Of a stretch of DNA of 64,000 nt, positions 40,034 to 48,934 are shown in pieces. Made by a program: the position numbers and the translations under genes. A model generated the notes under the pieces. The model did not search any database. It had not been told where the DNA came from and worked only from the letters and a program-made list of their open reading frames with translations. The stretch covers positions 1 to 64,000 of the forward strand of contig NZ_FNIJ01000012.1 of the NCBI RefSeq assembly GCF_900103845.1, in the 5' to 3' direction. Numbering within the stretch: position 1 is the stretch's first letter; each line of letters starts with the position of its first letter. This DNA comes from Pseudomonas jinjuensis (GTDB taxonomy: Bacteria; Pseudomonadota; Gammaproteobacteria; Pseudomonadales; Pseudomonadaceae).

Positions 40034-40050
40034 TTTCGAGATAATCCGAC

Positions 40051-40209
40051 ATGCCATCCTTCAAGTATCACGACCTGGCACTGCTGACCCCCTCCTTCGA
40101 CTCGCTCCTGGTGGACCAGTACACGCTGGGGCTCAGCCAGAGCTACCTGCTTCGCGGAGTCGTTCAGGCATTGGCGGGAGCAGGTTTCATTTCTGATCCC
40201 ATTGCGTAG
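40051..40209 (+). CDS. Hypothetical 52-residue protein
   Basis: Frame MPSFKYHDLALLTPSFDSLL... ending GAGFISDPIA. GC-rich third positions suggest coding. No family is recognised and only a weak GAG precedes the ATG. It lies in an unusually A/T-rich gap between nrdG and chrA and converges on chrA, ending 8 bp short of it. It may be a gene remnant or a small real protein. Confidence 0.35.
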   Translation: MPSFKYHDLALLTPSFDSLLVDQYTLGLSQSYLLRGVVQALAGAGFISDPIA

Positions 40210-40216
40210 CCGAGTT

Positions 40217-41419
40217 TCACCCCTGCACCAGCCAATACCCCACCCCACCCACAACCACCACCGCCCACGCCGGCAACCGTCCACTGAGCAGCGCGGCCAG
40301 CGCCAGCAGGACGAAGAGAAAGTCGCCCACACCGAACACCGCGCTGGTCCACACCGGGCGGTACAGCGCCGCCAGCAGCAGACCCACCACCGCCGCATTC
40401 ACTCCGGCCAGCGCCGCCTGGGCGGAGGGGTTGGTGCGCAGGCGGCTCCACAGCGGGAGCGCGCCGGCAAGCAGGAGGAAGGCCGGCAGGAAGATCGCCA
40501 CAAGACACAGCAGCCCGCCGCTCCAGCCGCCGGCGTCGTTCTGCAGGGCGGTGCCGACGTAGGCGGAGAAGGCGAACAGCGGCCCCGGCAGCGCCTGCAC
40601 CACGCCGTAGCCGGAGAGGAAGATGTCCCTGTCCAGCCAGCCGCGGCCGACCACTTCCGCCTGCAGCAACGGCAGCATCACATGGCCGCCGCCGAAGACC
40701 AGCGAGCCGGTGCGGTAGAAGGCGTCGAAGGCGGCCAGTTCCGGCTGCGGCCACAGGCGCGCGGCCAGCGGCAGGGCGGCCAGCAGGAGGAAGAACAGGC
40801 CGAGGAAACACCGCCCCGCCTTGCGTCCGCGGCCGATCGCCAGGGAGTCGCCGGACGTCACGCCGGGGCTCTGCAACCAGCGCCAGCCGATCAGCCCGGC
40901 GGCGGCCATCACCAGCAACTGGCTCAGCGGGAAGGGCCAGAGCAGCAGGACCAGCGCCGATCCCGCCATCAGCGCCAGGCGCTGCCAGCCCCGGCACAGG
41001 CTGCGCGCCATCGCCCAGACCGCCTGGGCGACCACCGCGACGGTGACCAGCTTCAGGCCGTGCACCAGTCCATCGGGCAGCGCCTGCCCCGCCGCCGCCA
41101 CGCCGAGGGCGAGGCAGATCAGCAGCACGGCCGGCGGCAGGGTGAATCCCGCCCACGCCGCCAGCGCGCCCCTGTATCCCCTGCGCGACATACCCAGCGC
41201 CATGCCCACCTGGCTGCTGGCCGGGCCGGGGAGGAACTGGCAGAGCGCGACCAGTTCGACGTAATCGCGCTCGCCCAGCCATCCTCGCCGACGCACGAAC
41301 TCGTCGCGGAACAACGCGAGATGGGCGACCGGCCCGCCGAACGAAATGCAGCCCAGGCGCAGGAAGATGAGGAAGACCTGCCAGGCACTGGCGGGCGGGT
41401 GATCGTCGTCGAAGGACAT
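40217..41419 (-). CDS. chrA: Chromate transporter ChrA
   Basis: Encodes 400 residues, the long-chain form with two homologous halves. The N-terminal half shows FLRLGCISFGGPVAHLALFR and ELVALCQFLPGPASSQVGMALG; the second shows GSLVFGGGHVMLPLLQ and GYGVVQALPGPLFAFSAYVG. About ten transmembrane helices are predicted. Members export chromate in exchange for protons or sulfate, though many homologues are uncharacterised. The ATG at 41419 gives the family-like N-terminus MSFDDDHPPASAWQVF. It is transcribed leftward after dctM and no chrB regulator is adjacent. Confidence 0.9.
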   Translation of the reverse strand: MSFDDDHPPASAWQVFLIFLRLGCISFGGPVAHLALFRDEFVRRRGWLGERDYVELVALCQFLPGPASSQVGMALGMSRRGYRGALAAWAGFTLPPAVLLICLALGVAAAGQALPDGLVHGLKLVTVAVVAQAVWAMARSLCRGWQRLALMAGSALVLLLWPFPLSQLLVMAAAGLIGWRWLQSPGVTSGDSLAIGRGRKAGRCFLGLFFLLLAALPLAARLWPQPELAAFDAFYRTGSLVFGGGHVMLPLLQAEVVGRGWLDRDIFLSGYGVVQALPGPLFAFSAYVGTALQNDAGGWSGGLLCLVAIFLPAFLLLAGALPLWSRLRTNPSAQAALAGVNAAVVGLLLAALYRPVWTSAVFGVGDFLFVLLALAALLSGRLPAWAVVVVGGVGYWLVQG

Positions 41420-41531
41420 GGCGATGGGGAGTCTCCTGGAACGCAGTCGAGCGCGCGGCGCCCCATCCTGGAGCATCCGCGTGACCGCTGCGCTACGCTC
41501 CAGCCGGGGCGCCTGGACGGCAAGGGCACGC

Positions 41532-42815
41532 TCAGCTCATCTGCAGCCAGTTCGGCAGCGCCAGCGAGAGCCACGGCACATAGGTGACCAGGACCAGGAA
41601 CAGCAGCAGGATCAGCAGCCAGGGCATGGCGGCGCGGATGGTCGCCGCGAGCGGCATGCCGGTGATCGCCGAGGAGACGAACAGGTTCAGGCCCACCGGC
41701 GGCGTGACCAGGCCGATTTCCATGTTCACCACCATGATGATGCCCAGATGGATCGGGTCGATCCCCAGTTTCGTGGCGATGGGGAACAGGATCGGCGCGA
41801 GGATCAGGATGATCGCCGACGGCTCCATGAAGGCGCCGGCGATCAGCAGCACGATGTTCACCATCAGCAGGAAGGCCACCGGCGTGAGACCGGCCTCGAT
41901 CACCCAGGCGGTGATGGCCTGGGGAATCTGCTCGGTGGTCAGCACATGGGCGAACAGCATGGCGTTGGCGATGATGAACATCAGCACGATGCTCAGCCGC
42001 GCCGAATCCAGCAGCACCCTCGGCGCCTCGCGCAGGCTCATGTCCTTGTAGACGAACAGCGCGATGAAGGCCGAATAGACCGCCGCGACGGCCGCCGCCT
42101 CGGTCGGCGTGAACATGCCGGAGTAGATGCCGCCGAGGATGATCACCATCAGCAGCAGCCCCCACAGGGCCTTGCGCCCGGAGTCCAGCAGTTCGCGCAG
42201 GGAGGCTCGCGGCATGGCCGGCAGCTGCTTCTTCACCGCCACCAGGTAGATGGCGACCATCAGCACCACGCCGAGTACCAGCCCCGGCACCACGCCGGCG
42301 ATGAACAGCCGGCCCACCGAGGTCTCGGTGGCGGCGGCGTAGACCACCATGACGATCGACGGCGGGATGAGGATGCCGAGGGTGCCGGCGTTGCAGATGA
42401 TGCCGGCGCCGAACGCCTGTGGATAACCGGAACGCACCATTCCCGCGATGGCGATGGAGCCCACCGCCGCCACCGTGGCCGGCGACGAGCCGGAGAGCGC
42501 GGCGAACAGCATGCAGGCCAGCACCGCGGCGATGGCCAGGCCGCCGCGGATATGCCCGACGCAGGCATTGGCGAAGTCGATCAGGCGCCGCGCCACGCCG
42601 CCGGTGGTCATGAAGGCCCCGGCCAGCAGGAAGAACGGGATCGCCAGCAGGGTGTAGTGCTCGGACGTCTCGAACAGCTTGATCGCCAGCGAGCGCACCG
42701 AGTCGGGACTGAACAGCATGATCGTCAGCGCGCCGGACAGCCCGAGGGAAATGGCGATGGGTACGCCCATGAACATGAGCAGGAACAGCAGGAGGAAGAG
42801 GAAGGCGATGGTCAT
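41532..42815 (-). CDS. dctM: TRAP C4-dicarboxylate transporter large permease DctM
   Basis: Encodes 427 residues with about 12 to 13 transmembrane helices. It begins MTIAFLFLLLFLLMFMGVPIAI; family signatures include GSSPATVAAVGSIAIAGM and NAGTLGILIPPSI. It is the Na+-coupled transport subunit for succinate, malate and fumarate. The start overlaps the dctQ stop by four bases. Length equals the P. aeruginosa DctM as I recall it. Confidence 0.94.
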   Translation of the reverse strand: MTIAFLFLLLFLLMFMGVPIAISLGLSGALTIMLFSPDSVRSLAIKLFETSEHYTLLAIPFFLLAGAFMTTGGVARRLIDFANACVGHIRGGLAIAAVLACMLFAALSGSSPATVAAVGSIAIAGMVRSGYPQAFGAGIICNAGTLGILIPPSIVMVVYAAATETSVGRLFIAGVVPGLVLGVVLMVAIYLVAVKKQLPAMPRASLRELLDSGRKALWGLLLMVIILGGIYSGMFTPTEAAAVAAVYSAFIALFVYKDMSLREAPRVLLDSARLSIVLMFIIANAMLFAHVLTTEQIPQAITAWVIEAGLTPVAFLLMVNIVLLIAGAFMEPSAIILILAPILFPIATKLGIDPIHLGIIMVVNMEIGLVTPPVGLNLFVSSAITGMPLAATIRAAMPWLLILLLFLVLVTYVPWLSLALPNWLQMS

Positions 42816-43444
42816 TTCCGTTCCTCCGTTTCCCTGGCGAGCTCCAGCGCTTCGGCTGCCTCGTCGGCAAGGCCGAGGCCGGTCTGGCGGTTGCGCAGGA
42901 TGCGCACCAGTATCTCGGCGAAACGAATGAACATCAGGGCGAAGCCCAGCGGGACGATCAGCCCGATGTGCCACTGCTGGACACCGAAGTGCCCGAGATC
43001 CTCGGCGCCGATGGCGGCGACGAACAGGGTCTGCATCCACTCGAAGCTGGCGACGCAGAGCAGGCCGGCATAGCCCAGGCAGAGCAGGCAGGCGATCACG
43101 CCGATGATCTTCTGCAACGGCCGCCCGAAGAGCCGGACCAGCACGTCCATGCCGATATGCGCACCGACCCGCACGCCGTAGGACAGGCCGAAGAAGATCA
43201 GCCAGGCGAACAGGGCCCTGGTCAGCGCGTTGCTCCAGGTCATCGCCTGGGCCATGGCGAGGATCGCGTCACCGATGGCCAGGAACGTCTCGCTGGCGCC
43301 TTCCCAGTGGTCGGCCAGGCTGTAGAACACGCTGTAGAGGTTGTTGAGGACGACGTAGACGAAGGTCACCAGCGTCATCGCCGCCAGGAGGAAGGCGATG
43401 AAGCCTTCCTCGAAGTGCTCCCAGACGCGCCGCAATGCGCTCAT
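42812..43444 (-). CDS. dctQ: TRAP C4-dicarboxylate transporter small permease DctQ
   Basis: Encodes 210 residues with four transmembrane helices (for example FIAFLLAAMTLVTFVYVVL) and the motif GVRVGAHIGMDVLV. The ATG at 43444 has GGGAG nine bases upstream; an ATG three codons earlier abuts that site. It bridges DctP and DctM. It lies 60 bp after dctP. Confidence 0.92.
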   Translation of the reverse strand: MSALRRVWEHFEEGFIAFLLAAMTLVTFVYVVLNNLYSVFYSLADHWEGASETFLAIGDAILAMAQAMTWSNALTRALFAWLIFFGLSYGVRVGAHIGMDVLVRLFGRPLQKIIGVIACLLCLGYAGLLCVASFEWMQTLFVAAIGAEDLGHFGVQQWHIGLIVPLGFALMFIRFAEILVRILRNRQTGLGLADEAAEALELARETEERK

Positions 43445-43504
43445 CGTTGGCATCTCCCGGATAGGGGCCGCGGCCGGCTCCAGCCGGGGCCGGCCGCCGG
43501 CGGA

Positions 43505-44518
<1,014 letters not shown>

Positions 44519-44643
44519 TTATCGCTGGCCGCCCACGTCGCACTCCTGACGGGCCGGCACCGCTCGTCGCTGGTTGCAGAGACAGGAGCAAGTCTAGGCG
44601 CTCGGGGAGATTCCGTTCCCAAAAGGAAATGCATGCATTCTCA

Positions 44644-44662
44644 AATGCGAGTCCTTATTATT
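44644..44662 (+). promoter_or_regulatory. Candidate Fur box before the ECF sigma gene
   Basis: AATGCGAGTCCTTATTATT resembles Pseudomonas Fur boxes of the form ATGAGAATCATTATTATT (15 of 18 bases). It is 32 bp upstream of the GTG start of a FecI-type sigma factor, a usual Fur target. Confidence 0.55.
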
Positions 44663-44693
44663 TCGCACGCCGCTCCCGCCAGAGGTCCGCATC

Positions 44694-45224
44694 GTGTCCG
44701 CTCCGCCCGCCTCCCCGCTCGCCGCGCTCTACCGCAGCCACCACGGCTGGCTGTTCGGCTGGCTGCGCAAGAAGCTCGGCTGCCCGGACAACGCGGCGGA
44801 CGCCGCCCACGACACCTTCGCCAGGCTGCTCGGCAAGGATGACCTGGCGCAGCTGCAGGAACCGCGCGCCTACCTGCTGGTGGCGGCCAACCGCCTGCTG
44901 ATCAACCACTACCACCGGCGCCGCGTGGAGGAGGAAACCCTGCGCAGCATGGCGCTGCTGATGGAGCAGCAGGACGAGCGGAGTCCCGAACGCATCGCCG
45001 CCCAGCACCATCTGCTCGGCAAGGTGCTGCTGCTCCTGCTGGAGGAACTGGAGCCCAAGCCGCGCACGGCCTTCCTGATGGCGCGGCTGGAGGGCTGTTC
45101 CTACGCCGAGATCGCCCGCCATCTGCAGGTTTCCGAAAGCAGTGTGAAGCAGTACCTGGCGAAGACCCTGGCACACCTGCACGGCCGCCTCTACGACGCT
45201 CTGGCCGAGGGGGATGGCGCATGA
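44694..45224 (+). CDS. FecI-family ECF sigma factor
   Basis: Encodes 176 residues from a GTG with AGAGG nine bases upstream. Region 2 is LYRSHHGWLFGWLRKKLGCP and AADAAHDTFARLL; region 4 is LEGCSYAEIARHLQVSESSVKQYLAKTL. It is one of the iron-starvation sigma factors. Its stop overlaps the FecR-like gene start by four bases, and a TonB receptor follows. It should direct transcription of that receptor when its ligand is bound and be blocked otherwise. Confidence 0.92.
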   Translation: MSAPPASPLAALYRSHHGWLFGWLRKKLGCPDNAADAAHDTFARLLGKDDLAQLQEPRAYLLVAANRLLINHYHRRRVEEETLRSMALLMEQQDERSPERIAAQHHLLGKVLLLLLEELEPKPRTAFLMARLEGCSYAEIARHLQVSESSVKQYLAKTLAHLHGRLYDALAEGDGA

Positions 45225-46141
45225 GCGGGCACTCTCCAGCCGGCCACCTTCCATCCGAGCTTGGCCGCATCCGCGAAGAGGCCGCCGACTGGCTGCTGCG
45301 CCTGGAGGATTCCTCGGCGCAGACCCTCGCCGAATTCGAAGCCTGGCGCGGCGCCGATCCACGCCACGCGCAGGTGTTCGAGCAGATCCAGCGCCTCTGG
45401 CAGGCCCTGCAGCCGGCGCCGAAACGCCGGCCGCCGCGCGCCGTGGCGCTCGCCCTGGCGCTGGCGATTCCCGCGTTGCTGCTGCTCGGCCAGGCGCCGG
45501 CGGTGCGTCCGTGGCTGGCCGACCAGCGCAGCGGCAGCGGCGAAATCCGCCGGATCGAACTGGAAGACGGCAGCTACCTCATGCTGAACAGCAATTCCGC
45601 GGTGAACATCCGTTACGACGGCCGGCAGCGGCGCATCGAACTGGTTGCCGGCGAGGTGCTGGCCGAGGTGCGCCGCGATCCGCTCGGCCGGCCGTTCCTG
45701 ATCAGCGACCGCGACGGCGAAGTGCGCGCGCTCGGCACCCGCTATCTGGTGCGCCAGGACGACGACGGCAGCCGCGCGGCGGTGCTCGAATCGAAGGTCA
45801 GCGTCAGCAGCGCCGACGCCGTGCAGACGCTGAATGCCGGCGAGCAGGCGCGCTTCGACGCCGGACGTATCGGCCCGGTGGAAGCGGTGACGGCGGAAAC
45901 CGCGGCCTGGTCGCGCAACCAGCTGGTGTTCCACGACCGGCCGCTGGGCGAGGTGCTGGCGGAACTGCAGCGGCATCGGCATGGGCTGATCTGGTCGTCC
46001 GGCGACGCGCTGGAAAGCCTGCGCTTCACCGGCGTGCTGCCGCTTGCCGACAGCGATGCGGCGCTGCGCCTGCTGGAGGCGAGCCTGCCGATCCGCCTGG
46101 AGCGGCACAGCGCTTATCTGGTGCGGGTGGTGCCGCGCTGA
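45221..46141 (+). CDS. FecR-type anti-sigma / sigma regulator
   Basis: Encodes 306 residues: cytoplasmic DUF4880 domain (about 15-60, REEAADWLLRLEDS), one transmembrane helix (about 75-92), then the FecR domain (ELEDGSYLMLNSNSAVNIRY, VRALGTRYLV) and a C-terminal STN-like domain. It relays the receptor's ligand-bound state across the inner membrane to the sigma factor upstream. Gene order sigma-FecR-receptor supports this. Confidence 0.92.
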   Translation: MSGHSPAGHLPSELGRIREEAADWLLRLEDSSAQTLAEFEAWRGADPRHAQVFEQIQRLWQALQPAPKRRPPRAVALALALAIPALLLLGQAPAVRPWLADQRSGSGEIRRIELEDGSYLMLNSNSAVNIRYDGRQRRIELVAGEVLAEVRRDPLGRPFLISDRDGEVRALGTRYLVRQDDDGSRAAVLESKVSVSSADAVQTLNAGEQARFDAGRIGPVEAVTAETAAWSRNQLVFHDRPLGEVLAELQRHRHGLIWSSGDALESLRFTGVLPLADSDAALRLLEASLPIRLERHSAYLVRVVPR

Positions 46142-46153
46142 GGTGTGGGTATC

Positions 46154-46262
46154 GGCGGATAACGTGGAACGTTATCCGCCCTACGAAAGCCGACAGCCCC
46201 TGTAGGAGCGGGCTTGCTCGCGAAGCTCTTTCCCGTCGCCGGCCAGCAAGCTCGCTCCTACA
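46154..46262. repeat. REP-like palindromes between fecR-like and receptor genes
   Basis: GGCGGATAACGT-GGA-ACGTTATCCGCC (46154-46180) belongs to the GTAGGGCGGAT family. The unit at 46200-46262 (TGTAGGAGCGGGCTTGCTCGCG ... AGCAAGCTCGCTCCTACA, arms split by 20 bp) belongs to the REP family. Downstream, GGAAAAATTTCC (46286-46297) could contribute to the receptor's promoter. Confidence 0.75.
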
Positions 46263-46368
46263 GCGGCGCCCATACGCGTGCAAACGGAAAAATTTCCCAT
46301 GGGCACTGCCCGATTTCCTTCGAGCCCGGTCATTGAAGGCAAAACACGGAATTCCCTTGGGGGGAACA

Positions 46369-48723
46369 ATGACCGCACCGAACCTTTCCCTGTTCCGCGC
46401 CAGCGCCCTGGCGCTGGCCCTTGGCTGCAGCATGCCGGCGCTGGCCGTCGCGGCGGAGCCGACGTACCGCTTCGAGCAGGCCAACCAGCCGCTGGATCGC
46501 GCCCTCACCGAGCTGGCGGCGAAGACCGGCCTGTCCATCGGCGCCGACGCCGCGCTGCTCTCCGGCAAGCAGGCCCCGGCGCTGCATGGCGAATACAGCG
46601 CGGCGCAGGCGCTGGACCGCCTGCTGCAGGGCAGCGGGCTGGAATGGCGCCTCGACGGCGAACGCAGCGTGACGCTGTATCGGGCCCCCGCAACTGCCGG
46701 CGAGCCGCTGTCGCTGGGCGATACGGTGATCTCCGCCAGCCGCAGCGACGCCAGCATCGCCTCGATCCCCGGCACGGTGCAGGTGATCGAGGCGCAGCAG
46801 ATCGCCGAGCAGAACGCCGCGGGACGCAAGATCGCCGACATCCTCGGCACCCTGGTCCCGGGCCTGGCGCCCTCCTCCGGGACCATGAGCAACTTCGGCC
46901 AGACCATCCGCGGGCGCAACGTGCAGGTGCTGATCGACGGCGTCTCGCAGAACGCCAGCCGCGACGTGTCGCGCCAGCTGAACAGCATCGCGCCGTCGAG
47001 CATCGAGCGCGTCGAGGTGATTTCCGGCGCCAGCAGTCTCTACGGCGCCGGCGCGTCCGGCGGGATCATCAACATCATCACCAAGCGCAACCAGGGCGAG
47101 GAGCTGGCCTTCAGCAGCCGCGCCGGCCTCAGCAGCTACGACAACTTCAATCCCAAGGGCTTCGCCTACGAGGCGTTCCAGAGCGCCACCGGCCGCCAGG
47201 GCGCGCTGGACTGGTACCTCTCCGCCGACTGGCTGCAGCGCAACGACCAGTTCGACGGCGACAACGAGCGCATCCCGCCGGAACCGCTGCAGGGCAGCGA
47301 GATGGATACCGAAGGCCATGACCTGCACGCCAGGCTGGGCCTGGAGCTGGACGCCGAGCGCCGCTTCGACCTGTCGCTGCAGGACTACCGCGACAGGCAG
47401 GACACCGGCTACGCCGCCGGCGTGCGCGATGGCGAGGCCGTGGCGATCCAGGGCCTGCAGCTGAGCGACCAGCCGTTCACCCACAACCAGGCGGTGAACC
47501 TCAACTACAGCGACCACGACCTGCTCGGCCAGCGCCTGCAGGTGGAAAGCTACTGGCGCAAGCAGGAGGCGCGCTTCTTCCCGTTCAACTGGGGCGCCAA
47601 CGCCGGAGTGGTCGCCTCGGAGAGCGAGGCCGAGGTCTACGGCCTGCGCGCCGCGGTGGACAGCGCCCTGCCGGATATCGGCGAGGCCCGTGGCAACCTG
47701 GTCTGGGGTGCGGACTTCGAGAACGAGAAGGTCAGCCAGTCCGGCGACCGCTACAGCGTCGACGGCCTGAGCTACAGCAAGACCGGCCAGCGCTACGACT
47801 TCGGCCCGGACATCGAGACCCTGAGCAGCGCGCTGTTCGCCCAGACCAGCTGGGACATCGGCGACTGGACCCTGCGCGGCGGCGCGCGCCACCAGTGGAT
47901 CCACAGCGACGTGGCGGACAGCACCTCGTTCGGCGGCATCTGGCAGGCCGGGGTGGTCGAGCAGCTGGACGGCGGCACCCTGCGCTACGAGGACACCCTC
48001 TACAACCTCGGCGTGGTCTACCACATCAGCGACTACCAGGACGTCTTCGCCAACTTCAGCCAGGGCTTCTCGCTGCCCGACATGCAGCGCTTCCTGCGCG
48101 ACGTGCGCGGCGGCTACGACATCCGGCAGCTGAACGCCCAGGCGATCAAGGTCGACAGCTACGAGCTGGGTTGGCGCGGCGACTGGCAGGGCGTGCAGGC
48201 CAACGTGACGCTGTTCGAGAACCGCTCGGACGTGACCCAGTTCTTCGATTCGATCAACCGCGCGTTGCGCCTGATCGACCAGGAGGAGCGGGTGCGCGGG
48301 GTGGAAAGCAGCCTGACCTGGCATCTCGACGACAACTGGTCGGTGGGCGGCAGCTACGCCTGGACCAAGGGCGAGACGCACCAGAACGGCAAGTGGATCG
48401 ACCTGCCGGCCACCCGCGTGTCGCCGGCGAAGACCACCGCGTTCGTCGGCTTCGAGGAGGACGGCTACAACCTGCGCCTGCAGGCCATGCGCCTGGAGAG
48501 CTACGACGATGCGTTCAAGGACAGCAACGGGCGCAAGATCGAGGGCTACACCACCCTCGACCTGCTCGGCGCCGTGGCGCTGCCGGTGGGCAAGCTGGAG
48601 GCGGGTGTCTACAACCTGACCGACCGCACCTACGAGACCCTGTTCGTCCAGGCCAACGCCGCCGCGCCCTTCCCCCATGCCGAGGGCCGCCGGCTGGCGC
48701 TGAGCTATTCCGTGGACTGGTGA
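46369..48723 (+). CDS. TonB-dependent siderophore receptor with STN signalling domain
   Basis: Encodes 784 residues: signal peptide (1-28), STN domain (about 32-105, FEQANQPLDRALTELAAKTG), TonB box-containing linker, plug (about 125-240) and a 22-strand barrel ending in LALSYSVDW with terminal aromatic W. The plug segment NFGQTIRGRNVQVLIDGV and GASSLYGAGASGGIINIITK recall the IutA/ChtA hydroxamate (aerobactin-like) receptors; exact ligand is unproven. The STN domain fits regulation through the upstream FecR/ECF pair. Confidence 0.9.
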   Translation: MTAPNLSLFRASALALALGCSMPALAVAAEPTYRFEQANQPLDRALTELAAKTGLSIGADAALLSGKQAPALHGEYSAAQALDRLLQGSGLEWRLDGERSVTLYRAPATAGEPLSLGDTVISASRSDASIASIPGTVQVIEAQQIAEQNAAGRKIADILGTLVPGLAPSSGTMSNFGQTIRGRNVQVLIDGVSQNASRDVSRQLNSIAPSSIERVEVISGASSLYGAGASGGIINIITKRNQGEELAFSSRAGLSSYDNFNPKGFAYEAFQSATGRQGALDWYLSADWLQRNDQFDGDNERIPPEPLQGSEMDTEGHDLHARLGLELDAERRFDLSLQDYRDRQDTGYAAGVRDGEAVAIQGLQLSDQPFTHNQAVNLNYSDHDLLGQRLQVESYWRKQEARFFPFNWGANAGVVASESEAEVYGLRAAVDSALPDIGEARGNLVWGADFENEKVSQSGDRYSVDGLSYSKTGQRYDFGPDIETLSSALFAQTSWDIGDWTLRGGARHQWIHSDVADSTSFGGIWQAGVVEQLDGGTLRYEDTLYNLGVVYHISDYQDVFANFSQGFSLPDMQRFLRDVRGGYDIRQLNAQAIKVDSYELGWRGDWQGVQANVTLFENRSDVTQFFDSINRALRLIDQEERVRGVESSLTWHLDDNWSVGGSYAWTKGETHQNGKWIDLPATRVSPAKTTAFVGFEEDGYNLRLQAMRLESYDDAFKDSNGRKIEGYTTLDLLGAVALPVGKLEAGVYNLTDRTYETLFVQANAAAPFPHAEGRRLALSYSVDW

Positions 48724-48729
48724 CGCCGA

Positions 48730-48765
48730 GCGCCTCCGGGGCCTGGCCGCAGGCCCCGGAGGCGC
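48730..48765 (+). terminator. Perfect 16-bp hairpin after the receptor gene
   Basis: GCGCCTCCGGGGCCTG pairs perfectly with CAGGCCCCGGAGGCGC around a GCCG loop, 7 bp past the stop. There is no T-run after it, so it may stabilise mRNA 3' ends or act with Rho instead of being an intrinsic terminator. Confidence 0.6.
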
Positions 48766-48934
48766 GGCAATGCGCGGATACAAACGAATCGCCGCAGAAA
48801 GATCGAATAATCCGGCGGCAGCACTGTCTACTAGCATGTATCACGGCGATATTTCAGAATCGTGAAATTCCGGACGATTTCTGCCCAATGGCGAATTTCG
48901 TCCGGTTTCCCAGTTTCGTCCTGACGGAGCATCT

